Shown piece by piece: positions 11,240 through 22,475 of a stretch of 64,000 bases of DNA. Origin of the DNA: Venturia oleaginea (taxonomy: Eukaryota > Ascomycota > Dothideomycetes > Venturiales > Venturiaceae); assembly GCA_013176395.1 (NCBI GenBank), contig JABMLP010000018.1, forward strand, positions 310,001-374,000. Direction: 5' to 3'. A program made the translations under genes and the position numbers. The notes under the pieces were generated by a model. The model worked only from the letters and a program-made list of their open reading frames with translations. It had not been told where the DNA came from and ran no database searches. Numbering within the stretch: position 1 is the stretch's first letter; every line of letters begins with the position of its first letter.

Positions 11240-12442
11240 TCATCTCATCATGCGCATCCGCTTCGCAGCTTGATCCCACTCTTCATCTGTCGGCATTCGC
11301 GAGATCTTTGCTGGCGGAGTGGTATTCAGTGGCGTGCTGATAGGTTGTGGGTGACGAGCACGATTGGTCCACACGCCCTGGCGCTCGTCCCTCAGATCCT
11401 CATCATCGCTATCCTCCTCGACTACACCCGCGATATCCCAACTGAGATCCTCCATCGCCGTCTCTCCTTCGTTGTCGAGTGGTGAGCTGGAAAACGGCTC
11501 TGGCGTGCTGTTAGCAAGAAAACGCTCCGTCTGTCGAGAAATCGAGATTCGCGTGATCAGCTCTGTACGCAACCAGTCCTGATCGTCTTCGCTGGGATGG
11601 ATATCATCGGAAAACAACATAACTTGGTCTTGCTCCATGTCATCCTTCTGCATTTCGTCCTCCTGCTTCTCGGTGCAGGCTTCGCAAGGGCAGACATTCA
11701 GGATCTTACCGGCATCGCTCAAGCCTCGATACAATTGCCGCTCTTCGGGATCCTCCCAGATAACAATAGCACCGCCCTTCTTGTTGACGCTCTTGTCAAG
11801 AACCTGGATCTCACGCTTCTCGTCATGAAGGATGACCTTGACGGCGGCATATTCTCCTATTCCTCGAAGGCCGTCATAGCAAGGTTTGATAGCACCGGTC
11901 GTCGAGTCGCCATAGATGAGGGTCTGCGTCTCAATTTCGACATTGAAGCGATCGTTGAGGGTATCGTTGACAATTTCTACGTCTGTATCGGTTTTCATCT
12001 TGAGCGATGTCTTAGGTCCCGGAGTGAGGTGTTTACCACACGCACAGAGGAAGTGCAGATGAAAAGTCATGAAGTATGGTGGGTTGACCAGTTGCTCAGC
12101 GACTCTCGCATTTACCTTGCCCAATGGTGTGAGTGGGACCGGCATGTCTTCGACAGTGGCATCTGCGAGCTGGGCGTCCGTATCGGGTAGCGATGCAGGA
12201 ACGGCGTCTGTGGCTGGCGTAATCGGCGAAACTGGTATCGTCGAAATATTTGGAGTGTTTGGTGCCGGAGAAGCCGGGGTCGCAACTGGCGTAATTGGCG
12301 ATATTGGTATACCAGAGGCATCTGGAGTTTGTGGTGCAGGAGCGATCTGGGCTGCTGTGGTCTGAAGCTCGTTGGCGACAGCAACGTTGATGTTTCGCGG
12401 CATTGTTATACGGATACCACGGAACATGCGTGAGGGTGTCAT
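11240..12442 (-). CDS. Hypothetical protein with Pro/Thr-rich repeats and acidic tail
   Basis: A single coding exon of 400 residues starts at the first ATG in frame (12442); the frame is open slightly further but only from a GTG. A splice-like intron at 12463-12521 (donor GTATGT, acceptor TAG) lies just upstream and is probably in the 5' UTR. Residues about 35-95 form an imperfect repeat of ISPITPVATPASPAP type. The middle (about 125-265) looks folded and has two Cys pairs, CACGKH and CPCEAC, that might bind metal. The C-terminus is acidic, with a short basic end (AAKRMRMMR). I do not recognise the family and assign no function. The acidic and basic patches would fit a nuclear protein, but that is speculation. 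Confidence 0.75.
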   Translation of the reverse strand: MTPSRMFRGIRITMPRNINVAVANELQTTAAQIAPAPQTPDASGIPISPITPVATPASPAPNTPNISTIPVSPITPATDAVPASLPDTDAQLADATVEDMPVPLTPLGKVNARVAEQLVNPPYFMTFHLHFLCACGKHLTPGPKTSLKMKTDTDVEIVNDTLNDRFNVEIETQTLIYGDSTTGAIKPCYDGLRGIGEYAAVKVILHDEKREIQVLDKSVNKKGGAIVIWEDPEERQLYRGLSDAGKILNVCPCEACTEKQEDEMQKDDMEQDQVMLFSDDIHPSEDDQDWLRTELITRISISRQTERFLANSTPEPFSSSPLDNEGETAMEDLSWDIAGVVEEDSDDEDLRDERQGVWTNRARHPQPISTPLNTTPPAKISRMPTDEEWDQAAKRMRMMR

Positions 12443-13259
12443 GGTGAGAAATGGCTGGGCCACTACAGGTCAGCGAAATGTGAGGCAGGTGAGGTGGAAA
12501 GGTGAGACACCAGGAACATACCTGCGATGCAGCCACCCGAGCGGGCTTACTTTTTTGCAGAAAGACTTCAGTTGAAATGACTTGAGGACATCGGTGACGT
12601 CTGCTTGTCTCCTAGGTGATGTTGCGTTGCTCCGATAAGTGCGCTGCTGAGTGTTACGTGTTGGTTGCGAGGAGAGACTTTTGATGGCGAGTGAGGTTAA
12701 AGAGGACAAAGGGAAGAAGCATGGAAAGGCAAGAAACCTGTTCAAGAGAGTAAGTACCAAGATATGACTCAAATCAAGTGAGGTTGCGTGGTATTGAAGT
12801 GAGCCTGGTTTACTTGCTCGGGCGAGATTTGTCTCAACGCCAACCATGTCTCTCACAACCTAAAATGGAGATGCTGCGAGCTGATGGGGAAAATGTAGTC
12901 CATGGTCCACTCATACCTCTGATGCACAAGGACCTTCTTGTTATCTGGGTAGGCAGATTTGCCATTGCAGATTCCAGTCGTTGAAGTAACTTCACTTGGT
13001 CCTCAACATCGGTAACACGATATCGCGAATTTTGATCCATACCACAACCCTGACGTCACCCAACAATGTGACAATTCATGAAATTCACAACGAGCAATGA
13101 AGATAAACTCACCCAACTTCGACAACAAACGATGCAACATTCCCAAAACTCAGTCCCGGTGTGAAAAAAAAAAAAAAACCGTTGTCCGCTGTAGCTTACC
13201 ACCAGAAGATACTTGAAGGATTTTTCCAACTTAGACAACCGCCACAGGGTCACAGACAC
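12443..13259. other. Leader/promoter side of the 400-residue gene
   Basis: This contains the inferred 5' UTR intron at 12463-12521 and only short frames beyond it. A run of 14 A lies at about 13166-13179. No gene is supported. Confidence 0.4.
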
Positions 13260-14709
13260 CTATGTATAATACCTTTACCCCAACGCAGAAATCAGCACTG
13301 TCACTACCATTAACTACTCTTCTTCCTCTAAAGATTCTTAGATAAGTATCCCTCTAATTATTAGTCTCGAAGACGATGTAATACGCTATCGCTTAATCAA
13401 AAATATTGTCACGGCTAGTAGTAACTAATGAAAGGCGTGAGCAGCAATCAGTTATGGACTAAATGGGATAGTGAACTACAGGTAGCTATGTAAATGGGGG
13501 CTGGGGACAAGACCTACATATAGGTCTTGCTGTGGCCCGTGTACTGTGGCGCCTCGTTAGGTGCTTGAACACTGTGGTTGTTCCAGTAGCCTAGCAAGCC
13601 GTCACAAATATTTAGTAGCGAAGACCTTAAAAGAGCCTTTAACGCAATTATAAAGTAGTAGGGACGTTGAACTAAGCCTTTTTAAATTTCCCTAGACTTG
13701 AAATAACATCCGTATCATCTGTACAATAGTTAAGGTCAGATCTGTCATCCTAGTATGATCTGATATTAAAGAAAGAAAACCAATATTGCGGTAGCCTTTA
13801 GGCTAAACTTTCGAGATTAAGATGGGAGGGATCGATGTAATTACCTAGGACCACTGTGCCGGCGACTACTGACAAGCAATATAAAGCCAGAGTGGGGAAT
13901 TGCTGAGGTCTGGAGTTAGTATCTTGTACTCGCATGGAGATTGGGTGGACTTGCATTCACCTTGCCGGCTGTTCATGGTTTGTTGGTGTACAGTCCCGAT
14001 CATTATGGCGAAAGAGAGCTGAGTTGTAGAGGGTTAGTATGATATTGTGGAATACTGCTGGAGTTCTGCTTGTGTATAATACGTGCGTTGTTGATACTTA
14101 TACCACATCGATAGTATTGCTCGTGAGACGTTGGTATGCTCACTAGGAATGCGAAGCCAGATCGGATTGTTCTTCAGGCAGTTGTTTCGAGACACTTTAC
14201 CTCGAAGCGCTTATTAAGTTGCAGAATCACTGACATCCCTTTGCAGAATTGGAATCTTTAGTTTCGATGTTGCCCTCTCGGCAGAGGTCAGAGACGGATT
14301 TGAGCATCGAAAACTTGTTTACCAGTCGCAGACTCTAAGCTGCTCGAAGGCTTATAATTGTTTGCAGATGTAGGAGTCATTGCTTTGATCGATTCGATAT
14401 GTCGTAAATGGAGCCAACCGAACAAGCTAATACTAGTTGCAAGTAAGTTATGTCTTTCTCAGTAGCGTTAAGAAAGAGGGACTATCTTCGACGACACGGG
14501 CTGTCAGATCTCCGGCGAGCTTCTACATTTTTCAAAGGTAATGGCCGGCGATAAGTTTCAGTATTGTCATGCATAGCATACTGGTATAGGATTGATCTGG
14601 GACAACCCACCCTTCTATCGATCCTTTGAGGTTACTGGAGATTGTTCCAGTATCAGTACATGTTGATGAATTCGTGGCAAGATTGTTTTTGGGAAATCCC
14701 GGGGATATA
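13260..14709. other. Stop-rich, ORF-free block (possible decayed repeat)
   Basis: No frame of 60 codons is open on either strand for about 1.45 kb, unlike the rest of the window. The sequence is visibly rich in TAA, TAG and TTA triplets, and a short inverted repeat (GACCTA, four-base spacer, TAGGTC) sits near 13511-13526. This would fit an old transposon or LTR altered by repeat-induced point mutation, but no transposase, reverse transcriptase or paired terminal repeats can be seen. The origin is unproven. Confidence 0.4.
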
Positions 14710-15950
14710 TCAAAGTTGATCTTTCAATGGAGAGGTTATGCCCGGAAGAGGACTCGGTAAATATGTCCAAAGACGGGAGGGATGTACTGGTATATTCGTG
14801 CTAATTATGGCCGGATCAAAGGCAAGGACTGGTATTGGCAGGGAAAAGTCAAAACGTATTTTGCAGCACCTTACCCTATTGTCGTCGGCTGTCGTTAACG
14901 AATGGCTGGTTAGGAGAAGAGACTGGAGAAGTCTGTGTTTTGGTGCATAGAAAGATAACTCAAACTTCATCTATTGTTGCGCTGTCGGAACAAGTGTGGA
15001 TCAAGTTGCCTGTTTGGGATCGGATATGAGGAATCATTGATGAAGTCAACACTATTCACTCAAGCAACTGCATGAATAGCCCGGCTCAATAAATCCCAAG
15101 GCGGGATGGGATCTCTCTGAGATGTCGCGAATTGTTCGCGAAATGAAATTTTGACCATGCCCTGATGAAGCGCGACAAAGTCCGGAATTTTGGTGGTCAT
15201 GTCGGCGTCGGCGTGCAGGTCGAGTTCGGAAAAGTTTAAGCTTCTTGGGCTAAGGAATCTGGCGTTGTTAGATGGGCAACGGGCCCACGGGGAAGCGTGC
15301 TCTATCGATGCATGGTGAGGGATCTCGGGTTACCTCTAATGATACGGATTTTCAGGTATTGGCGAAGGGCACAGAATTAGTAAGGCCACTATGCCGGGAT
15401 GGTTTGGATGGCGAAACGAAAGAAACAGACTCTTCCTAGCGTTGACCATGTGGCTAACCTATCGGGGGCTAAACCGGTGAAGAGGCCAACGAAGACTCGC
15501 AGTACTTGCTCTCGCTAGCAGAAAGTCCACGCCCGGTCAACGGAGTGAGAGCGATGGTACCAGAGTTGGGCCGTCGAATTTTCACGTGTATGTTGCTGGA
15601 AGCTGGAACGACATGACCAACGGAATCACGCTCGCGACATCGAAAGCTGGAGAAGGTGCATAAGGGAGTTTGGGGTAACGTTCTCGAAGGTTTCGTCCAA
15701 GAAGACACGTTTGCACAGATGTGGCTGGACCAGAGTTGATCATAGCCATCCTTGTATAGCATGTCTCAGTACGTATAGTACCATGGCTACAATATAGGGC
15801 GAACCATACACAATACAAGGCACGAACACGCCATTGACAATAATGCGCCCGCTCAGGCAGCAGCAACAACGGCCGCAAACGAGCATTCCGTTCCAGCCTG
15901 TCGCATTGCACTGTTACGCAGGCGGCAGGCGGTATGTGGTTGCGAGGGAA
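14710..15950. other. Non-coding region, no supported gene
   Basis: Short open frames at 14738-14950 (+), 14710-14970 (-) and 15469-15762 (-) have no recognisable product. No further structure was seen before the minisatellite. Confidence 0.35.
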
Positions 15951-15954
15951 TGTG

Positions 15955-16109
15955 TTGGAGAGTGGATGAGTGGGTGAGAGAGTGAATATGATGAAGGGTG
16001 AATGAGTGAGTAGGTTGAAAGGTGGGTGAGTGGGTGAGTGAATGAATGGATGGATGAATGAATGGATGAAGGGATGAAGGGATGAAGGGATGAAGGGATG
16101 AAAGAATGA
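15955..16109. repeat. GATGAATG/GATGAAGG-type minisatellite
   Basis: This is about 155 bp of G/A/T-rich short tandem units. It begins as variants of GAGTGGGTGA and GAATGGAT and ends in four near-perfect GGGATGAA octamers. The array is imperfect at the left and more regular at the right, as expected if the right end expanded most recently. It lies about 200 bp before the start of the TBP promoter region. Confidence 0.85.
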
Positions 16110-16306
16110 GCGCATCACTTTATCTTATCAACGGTGACGGCGGGTCATGACATGGGTAGCCGTGTGTGTCAAGGGGCTTGCAGCAAGGAAGGCCTGAGCC
16201 TCCTTTTCAGAGACTGTGAGTCAGTGCCTCAGTGCTGTTTTCTACAAACGTAAATTAGTCGATAAGTGGGTCCGCGTCCGGGTCTGTGCTCTTAGCTCTC
16301 AGGCTG

Positions 16307-16314
16307 TATATATA
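16307..16314 (+). promoter_or_regulatory. Candidate TATA box for the TBP gene
   Basis: TATATATA lies 742 bp before the TBP start codon, just ahead of a long pyrimidine-rich stretch that has no ATG. Position and context suggest a core promoter, but no transcript start is visible from sequence alone. Confidence 0.4.
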
Positions 16315-17055
16315 CCGCTGCCCCCAATTCCCTTTCCTTGCCTCTAGCTTCCCGCCCTCGCCCAAATTTGACCCGGCTGTGCATCCCCCACCTCAGCCGC
16401 CAACCATCCACATACATTATCACCATCGCAGAGAAGGTGATCACGACTCTCCTCTGCCTCTCCTCTCCACCCACGTGCGCCTTTAAACCGCACCTTTCAC
16501 TGTCTAGAAAAGCCCTTTTGCGACTCCTGCATCGCGTCTGGGCTGCCGCCGTCTCTATCAGCTTGCGCCTAAGCCAACTTCTTCTTCCCTGGACTCTACC
16601 ATCAAGGATAGACTCCACCGCAAAGGCCTGCTGATACTGCCGCTGGTCATCCTCTCTTCACACCCACACCTCGTCGTCGCTCAAAGCACGACCCGGAAAA
16701 TATCAAGGCCCTCGCCTACCCGAGGATATCTTCTCACGGCAGCGGCTGTGCTGGACTCTTTCAGTAGCAGATCTCGCACTGACGGTACAAGCCCATCTTC
16801 TCTACCTCTATTCTGGACGAGATCTCGAATAGGTCATAAACCGACGCCGGAAGTCTCAGCCTTCTACCTTCGTGTCGCGATCGACCTCGAGCCTCCATCC
16901 TCACAACACACACACAAACACTTGAGAACATCGGTCTAACACCGTGTCCCACTATTTAGCTGGCCGCCATCCAAGGCTCTCTCACAATAAACAATCCTAC
17001 TTTCCGCGTGCCAACCTCTACATTCATATTTGAAAACCGTGACAATTGACCAATC
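16315..17055 (+). promoter_or_regulatory. Probable long, ATG-free 5' leader of the TBP gene
   Basis: The stretch is C/T-rich and contains no ATG in any frame up to the TBP start at 17056. The lack of ATG in fact extends back to about 16155. This is what selection against upstream start codons in a scanned mRNA leader would leave. A leader intron may lie within it, but I cannot place it with confidence. Confidence 0.5.
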
Positions 17056-17965
17056 ATGGATACCTTGACGAGTCACCCAACCACTGCCGCGCAGGCAAAG
17101 GCGTTCACGTCTCGTAAGCCTCACTTGCGATGCTTTGGTTGTCGCAAGATTTGCTGACGTTGTCTGTGTAGCTCACTCCTTGGCTTATCCCACCGCTGCG
17201 AACGATCTCACTCCTCCGTCCGATGGGTCAGCACCTCAACAGCAGGTTGCGATTGCTCAGCCAAACGGTGTCGCTCCGGCAACTCCAGCTGCGACACCAG
17301 GTGCTGCCACCATCAACGGTTCGAGCGGCATCGTTCCAACGCTGCAAAATTTAGTCGCAACTGTCAACTTGAACTGCCGCTTGGATTTGAAGACCATCGC
17401 GTGAGTTCAGTGTGAGTCTTTCGTGGTTATTTCAACACTGACTTTGTAGACTACATGCCCGTAATGCTGAGTACAACCCAAAGCGTTTCGCTGCCGTCAT
17501 CATGCGTATCCGAGACCCAAAGACCACTGCTTTGATATTTGCGTCGGGCAAGATGGTCGTCACTGGTGCCAAGTCGGAAGACGACTCCAAGCTTGCGTCT
17601 CGCAAGTACGCGCGTATCATTCAAAAGCTCGGCTTCAACGCTCAGTTTACGGACTTCAAGATCCAGAACATCGTTGGCTCTTGCGATGTCAAATTCCCAA
17701 TTCGTCTCGAAGGGCTAGCATCCAAGCATCACAACTTCTCGTCTTACGAGCCTGAGTTGTTCCCTGGCCTCATCTACCGTATGATGAAGCCTAAGATTGT
17801 GCTACTTATCTTCGTCTCTGGCAAGATCGTCTTGGTATGTCCTTGCCCTTGTTCCATCCATCTCCTCGCGCTAACTCATGTCAGACCGGAGCCAAGGTTC
17901 GAGAGGAAATCTACCAAGCCTTCGACTTGATCTACCCTGTGCTCAGCGATTTCCGCAAATCCTGA
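17056..17965 (+). CDS. spt15: TATA-box binding protein (TBP)
   Basis: Four exons (17056-17113, 17172-17400, 17450-17834, 17885-17965) give exactly 250 residues; all three introns have GTRNGT-type donors and YAG acceptors. The first about 70 residues are a variable Pro/Ala/Gln-rich region. The saddle-shaped core follows as two direct repeats: [23 protein letters not shown] through [15 protein letters not shown], and [21 protein letters not shown] through [20 protein letters not shown]. The conserved repeat motifs ([22 protein letters not shown]) are intact and the C-terminus is complete. TBP is the nuclear factor that nucleates Pol II initiation within TFIID and also serves Pol I (SL1-like) and Pol III (TFIIIB) complexes. 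The gene has a very long upstream leader without ATG. Confidence 0.97.
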
Positions 17966-19496
17966 GTGATGACACCATGTAACACCAATGCTGTACAATA
18001 TACACATTCTCCCGAGATTGACAAGGCAAACCGGTGTCACTTTGCAATCTCGTCGGCAACAGAGTTTACATCACACATCTACTCATTGCCTCCCTCCTTG
18101 CTTTTATCTGCGGCATTGCACGGTGTTCTGGGCGCTGATGAGGACCTTTCACAAACAAAATGCGACTGGGAGAGGTCTCATCGTTTACTTTCTACATTTT
18201 CACGTTTATCCGGAGGTATAACACACCCTTAGACAGCTTCATCACACACTTAAAAGACGCTCGGTCTTCTCAACGGCGGTTATCGGAAGCGCAGGTCGGG
18301 TCTGCTATCCGTCAAACATAATTCTTCACTTTCTCTTTGCTCTACACATTTGGTATTTTTTGGTCAAATACGGTGGGGTCGGTCGACCAATGGGCATATC
18401 CCTCTGGTTTGGCGGCGGCGGCGGAGCGCGTAGATTGGTTGCTCTCTGTGCTCCTTTTTCTTAAAACTCGGGGATGATTGCGAGTCATGGGTGAGCGTGC
18501 CATGGTGTTGTGCATGAAAAAGCTTCACGGCAAGCTTTTTTTGACGGCCGCTTCTTTGCCAGTTGACGAAGGCGAAATTGAAAAAGCGATTTGGTGGGTC
18601 GGGGCCTGCTGTATGGCTGATAGCTTGATTGAAATATCATTCACGATCTGACAAAACACTTGTACTCCTATGACGATGTTGTAAATGCTCTTGCTTAACA
18701 GCGAGGATGTATCAAACCCGCACAGCAATATCTCACGGCAACACAGCGAATTCAACAATCCATTGCTCCCCTTTGGCGGCCAGGAATCACGATATCAGCT
18801 CTGTACTTCAAACTCCGCCAACTCAGAATCGATATCAATAAATTCCTGGCGAAATCACTGGACTCGCCAGAAATTCATCGATATCCACCCTGAGTTACCT
18901 TTGAGGATTCAATTAGCTGTACATACATACCTCGAGATACCACAAATTGATGAAGCCAACGGTGACCGCTGAGACTTTCTCGCTCCTATCGAGGCTAGAG
19001 AATTACCTACAAAGGTCGATGAGATGATGCTCGAGATGGAAGCATTCATGGCGTTTGCCTACTGCCGCTTCGCTAGGCATTTTTGGAAGACTGATGGTTC
19101 GTAGCATCCATCAAACACATTTGAATAAAGTGACCATGGAAGGCCTTCTCTGAGTTGGAAGCAGATGATCCGGTATGGGTTTGTCTCCATGGCTGATGAT
19201 TTTACGTGTCTAAGCAGAACGCTGCAACTCCGCTGGAGTGGTTGATATGTTGGGTGTAGATTTTATTTGGCTGTCTTTTTCTCATTCTCACTGCCTTAGA
19301 TTCATGTCCGATACTGAGCCTCGCTATGTATTACTTTTCTTGTGCAGGTGATATTCCAGGAGGCTTTGTTCTGGCCGTCATTTTTTGAGAAATCTGGCGT
19401 TTGTTGTCCCTGGGTTTGTTACTCTTAATGGAATGAAGAGTTGATGGAGGGAAGACTGTCCTAATCGATTTATCTTTCGTAGAGAGGAGGTCCTTG
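17966..19496. other. Intergenic region between TBP and the methyltransferase gene
   Basis: About 1.5 kb lies between the 3' ends of two convergent genes. An open frame at 18685-18972 (+) has a weak PELPLRIQL motif reminiscent of fungal 2EXR-type proteins but is too short and weak to call. No other structure was seen. Confidence 0.4.
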
Positions 19497-20669
19497 TCAC
19501 GGTGATTTCGTAGTTGGTTGTGTACTACTCTTGTCGCCATCATCTACCAACTCTTGCTCGGCTTTTCCATTCTGCGTTCCCGGTATTCCAAGCCCTTTCC
19601 ACCATGTCGACCATCCTTGTGATCTTTCCGGCTGTGTCTGTATACTACTCTTCTCACTCTCTTCAACCACTTCCTCCATCTTCACTTTGAGTGCAGTTAC
19701 AGGTTTCCTCAGTTCGACCCACCATGTCGTTCCCAGATTCAACCATCCCGGTCTCCTTACTTCTACGATTTCAAGACCGCTGTCTTGGCAAATTTTGCCG
19801 ATGTCTTTGTTCCACCAACAGCCGAAGCGTGCTGCATGTCCAGGTGCCGATTTGGTCAACACGACGTTCAACCATTCGTAATGTGATTGGCCGTGTTCTA
19901 GGAGGAGGATGCGACCGCCCGGTCGAAGGAGCGAGGAAAGGGAGGCAAGGAGCTTGTTGGGTTGGGTGGTCGAACAGAGACCCATCGTTTGGATTATTGT
20001 GTCATAGCCCGGTCCTCGCGTTGGATGTGTGGGAGGTATGAGAGATGATCTCTCTAGGTTGTATACAAGGAATTGAACTGGTTTCGAAGGCGTCCATGGA
20101 TCCTTTTTCGCTGCTTTGACCTCCTTCTTCTGCTCGGGATCAGGCGGGGTGAGGGAGAATGGATGCGTCTCGACCCATTTCTTTCGACATATTTCCAACA
20201 TCGGTTTTGATGCGTCTATGAATGTGAGACTCCTTATGTTCTCTGCGAAGTAGAATTCTCCGTTCCTTCCCGTTCCTGCTGCCGACTCTAGTACATCACC
20301 TCTGGCTTGCTTGACCATTTTTCGACGGAGACGCATTGTACCGTTCCAGTATTCCAAAGAATTCACCTCTTCATCGAATTCGGTGGCATTTTTATCGTAT
20401 ACTGCTATTAGATTTGCGGCTTCGGCTGCGGCCATCTCTTCTGGGGTTGGTGGAGGCGATTTGTAGACATTGTATATATTTGCGCCTGTGTAAGACACTG
20501 TGGTTATGAAAACGAAGCCGAATAGCAGGATAACTTTGGGAATACGAGGAGGCGATTTGAGAGGAGCGATGGGAGATTTGGTGGGTAGATCTGGAGCTGG
20601 AGATGGAGATGGCGATGGTTTAGGTGAAGGTTTCAGCGAAGAAGTGGTTCTGAGGATTTGGCGTGCCAT
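19497..20669 (-). CDS. Oms1-like single-pass membrane methyltransferase
   Basis: An intronless gene of 390 residues starts at the first ATG in frame (20669). The first 44 residues are a basic Pro/Ser/Lys-rich region compatible with mitochondrial targeting, followed by a membrane helix at about 45-66 (ILLFGFVFITTVSYTGANIY). The methyltransferase domain shows the SAM-binding loop VLESAAGTGRN (126-136), an acidic strand end (LTFIDASKPML) and a later LRPGGRILLLEHG motif, all typical of class I SAM-dependent enzymes. Size and order of parts match Oms1, the yeast mitochondrial inner-membrane methyltransferase-like protein linked to respiratory-complex assembly; the substrate is not known to me. The last about 60 residues are low-complexity. 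It is divergent from the FAD oxidase gene, with 293 bp between the start codons. Confidence 0.85.
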   Translation of the reverse strand: MARQILRTTSSLKPSPKPSPSPSPAPDLPTKSPIAPLKSPPRIPKVILLFGFVFITTVSYTGANIYNVYKSPPPTPEEMAAAEAANLIAVYDKNATEFDEEVNSLEYWNGTMRLRRKMVKQARGDVLESAAGTGRNGEFYFAENIRSLTFIDASKPMLEICRKKWVETHPFSLTPPDPEQKKEVKAAKKDPWTPSKPVQFLVYNLERSSLIPPTHPTRGPGYDTIIQTMGLCSTTQPNKLLASLSSLLRPGGRILLLEHGQSHYEWLNVVLTKSAPGHAARFGCWWNKDIGKICQDSGLEIVEVRRPGWLNLGTTWWVELRKPVTALKVKMEEVVEESEKSSIQTQPERSQGWSTWWKGLGIPGTQNGKAEQELVDDGDKSSTQPTTKSP

Positions 20670-20962
20670 GGCGAAGGAAATGCTAAAACTGATTAATGGG
20701 ACGCGCCAGCTCGAATGAGATGCTGAGATACTCCGGTCGATGGTGTGTCGATGGCATACAGTAAGTGGAGACTGTAGTTTTGACCGTCTGTAGCCTTTCC
20801 TGGCCGAAGTCGCGCCCTCTCTCGTCTTCGAAATTCTTCCGACCAAGGAGATGCAGATAAATCCTCACCTTCTTTTTCTTCTCTTCTCCTATCAATTGCT
20901 TGTTGCTTACTTCGTCGATATCTTTTGCCATTTAACAGTCCTTTTTTGCCGAGCTTTCCATC
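20670..20962. promoter_or_regulatory. Bidirectional promoter region
   Basis: Only 293 bp separate the divergent start codons of the Oms1-like gene and the FAD amine oxidase gene, so both promoters must share or overlap this segment. It has a T-rich stretch (CTTTTTCTTCTCTTC) near 20871-20885. No canonical TATA box stands out. Confidence 0.55.
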
Positions 20963-22475
20963 ATGTCGTCCGACAAACAAATTCCTGCTCTGATTCTTAT
21001 CATCGGATCTGGCGTCTTTGGCCTATCAACTGCTCTAGCGTTGTGTGAAAGAGAAGAATACAAGGAGTCGGCTATTGTTGTCATAGACAGAATGACGTTT
21101 CCTGCTCCTGACGGTGCCAGTGTATATCTTATCTGCCATTTAAAACATTTCCACGCACGCTAATTGTATCAAGATTGACACATCACGAATTGTCCGCGCA
21201 GGTATGCTATGAGTTTTGTATGATTCTGGCCTCCACAAATAACCAGGACCAGACTATGCAGATCCAGTTTATGCATCACTAGGAGTAGAAGCTCAGAAGC
21301 TTTGGAGAGGGGAATGGGGTGCTCAAAACCGCTATCACGAAACTGGACTTTGTCTTTCAGGAGAAGTAGGAGCTGAAGAATATGTTACCAAGTCATATGA
21401 AAATGTGTGTACCTTGGAGGCAGCAGACAGCATCAAAGCATTTGATTGCAACGCCAAATTGGCCCAGGCTACTGGAACACAAGGCGCATGTGGAAGCATG
21501 GGATATATTAACACAAATTCTGGTTGGGCTGATGCGGAAGCAACGATGAGATTTTTAAGAGCAAAGGTTGTGGCCAAAAATCGGGTCAGATTCTTGTCTG
21601 TCGGTGTGGAGAGGCTGCTCTTTTCTGATGACGAAGGTGAAGAGACGAGATGTGTGGGAGTAGACCTCCAAGATGGAAATTTCCTATCTGGAGATCTGAT
21701 CATTCTCGCAGCAGGGGCTTGGTCTCCATCTCTAATCGACCTGCGAGGACGAGTCACAGCTACAGGTCAGGTCGTTGCTTATATCGAGATTACTCCCGAC
21801 GAAGCAGCTATACTAGCGAAACTGCCAGTCCAGCTCAACGTTTCTAATGGCATGTTCTTCATCCCACCTCCACCGCCAGACAAACTTCCACAGCCGGCAG
21901 GGCAGCATTCAAAAGGCAAATTTTACCTGAAAGTAGCAAGACATGCGTACGGCTACCTCAACCCAACCACGATATCAAACCCTGAGAATCTGTCCGAGAA
22001 GATCACGGTTTCATTACCGCAAACGAACTCGGATCACCCATTGGGAGCCCAGCCGATACCACAACAAGCTTTGATAGACATGCGAGACTACTTAAACACC
22101 ATCATTCCTCCTTCCTCACCCTTGTCAACGATCGCCAAACGACCGTGGCAACACTCACGTCTCTGTCATTACGCAGACACTCCAACATCAGACTGGCTAT
22201 TATCGTACCATCCAACATACAACAAAACTCTATTCGTTGCCACAGGAGGCAGCGGCCACGGATTCAAGTTCGCACCAGTTATTGGCGAGAAGATTGTCGA
22301 TTGTATATTGGAGAAGTGTGAAAAAAAATTTACTGAGAAATGGGCATGGAGGGAGAAGTTTGAGGGGGAGAAATGGGCTGGTGATGGGAGTAGGAGTGGG
22401 CCGCAAGGCATGATATTGGGTGAAGAGATGAAGAAAGGCGCAGAAAGGGAAAGTAAGATTCGAGCAAAGATTTGA
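20963..22475 (+). CDS. FAD-dependent fructosyl amine / sarcosine oxidase-like enzyme
   Basis: Three exons, 20963-21121, 21174-21201 (28 nt) and 21253-22475, give 469 residues. The tiny middle exon is supported because the joins make SIDTSRIVRADYADPVYA, a conserved segment of this family that includes residues near the flavin. The N-terminus has the dinucleotide-binding motif IIGSGVFGLSTALAL (G15, G17, G20). Other family features are WGAQNRYHETGLCLSG, DLIILAAGAWSP, and the C-terminal FVATGGSGHGFKFAPVIGEKI, which closes over FAD. Members oxidise secondary amines (fructosyl amino acids, sarcosine, saccharopine-like compounds) with release of hydrogen peroxide. The exact substrate is not clear; fructosyl amino acid oxidase is the best match by feel. 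There is no peroxisomal SKL ending (it ends RAKI). The start ATG is the only one in frame. Confidence 0.88.

Noticed and set aside
11597..12190. 197-codon plus-strand frame opposite the 400-residue gene
   Set aside because: Antisense overlap; the minus frame is longer and has repeat structure at protein level.
18685..18972. Open frame with a PELPLRIQL stretch like a 2EXR domain
   Set aside because: Too short and the match is weak; no flanking exons were found.
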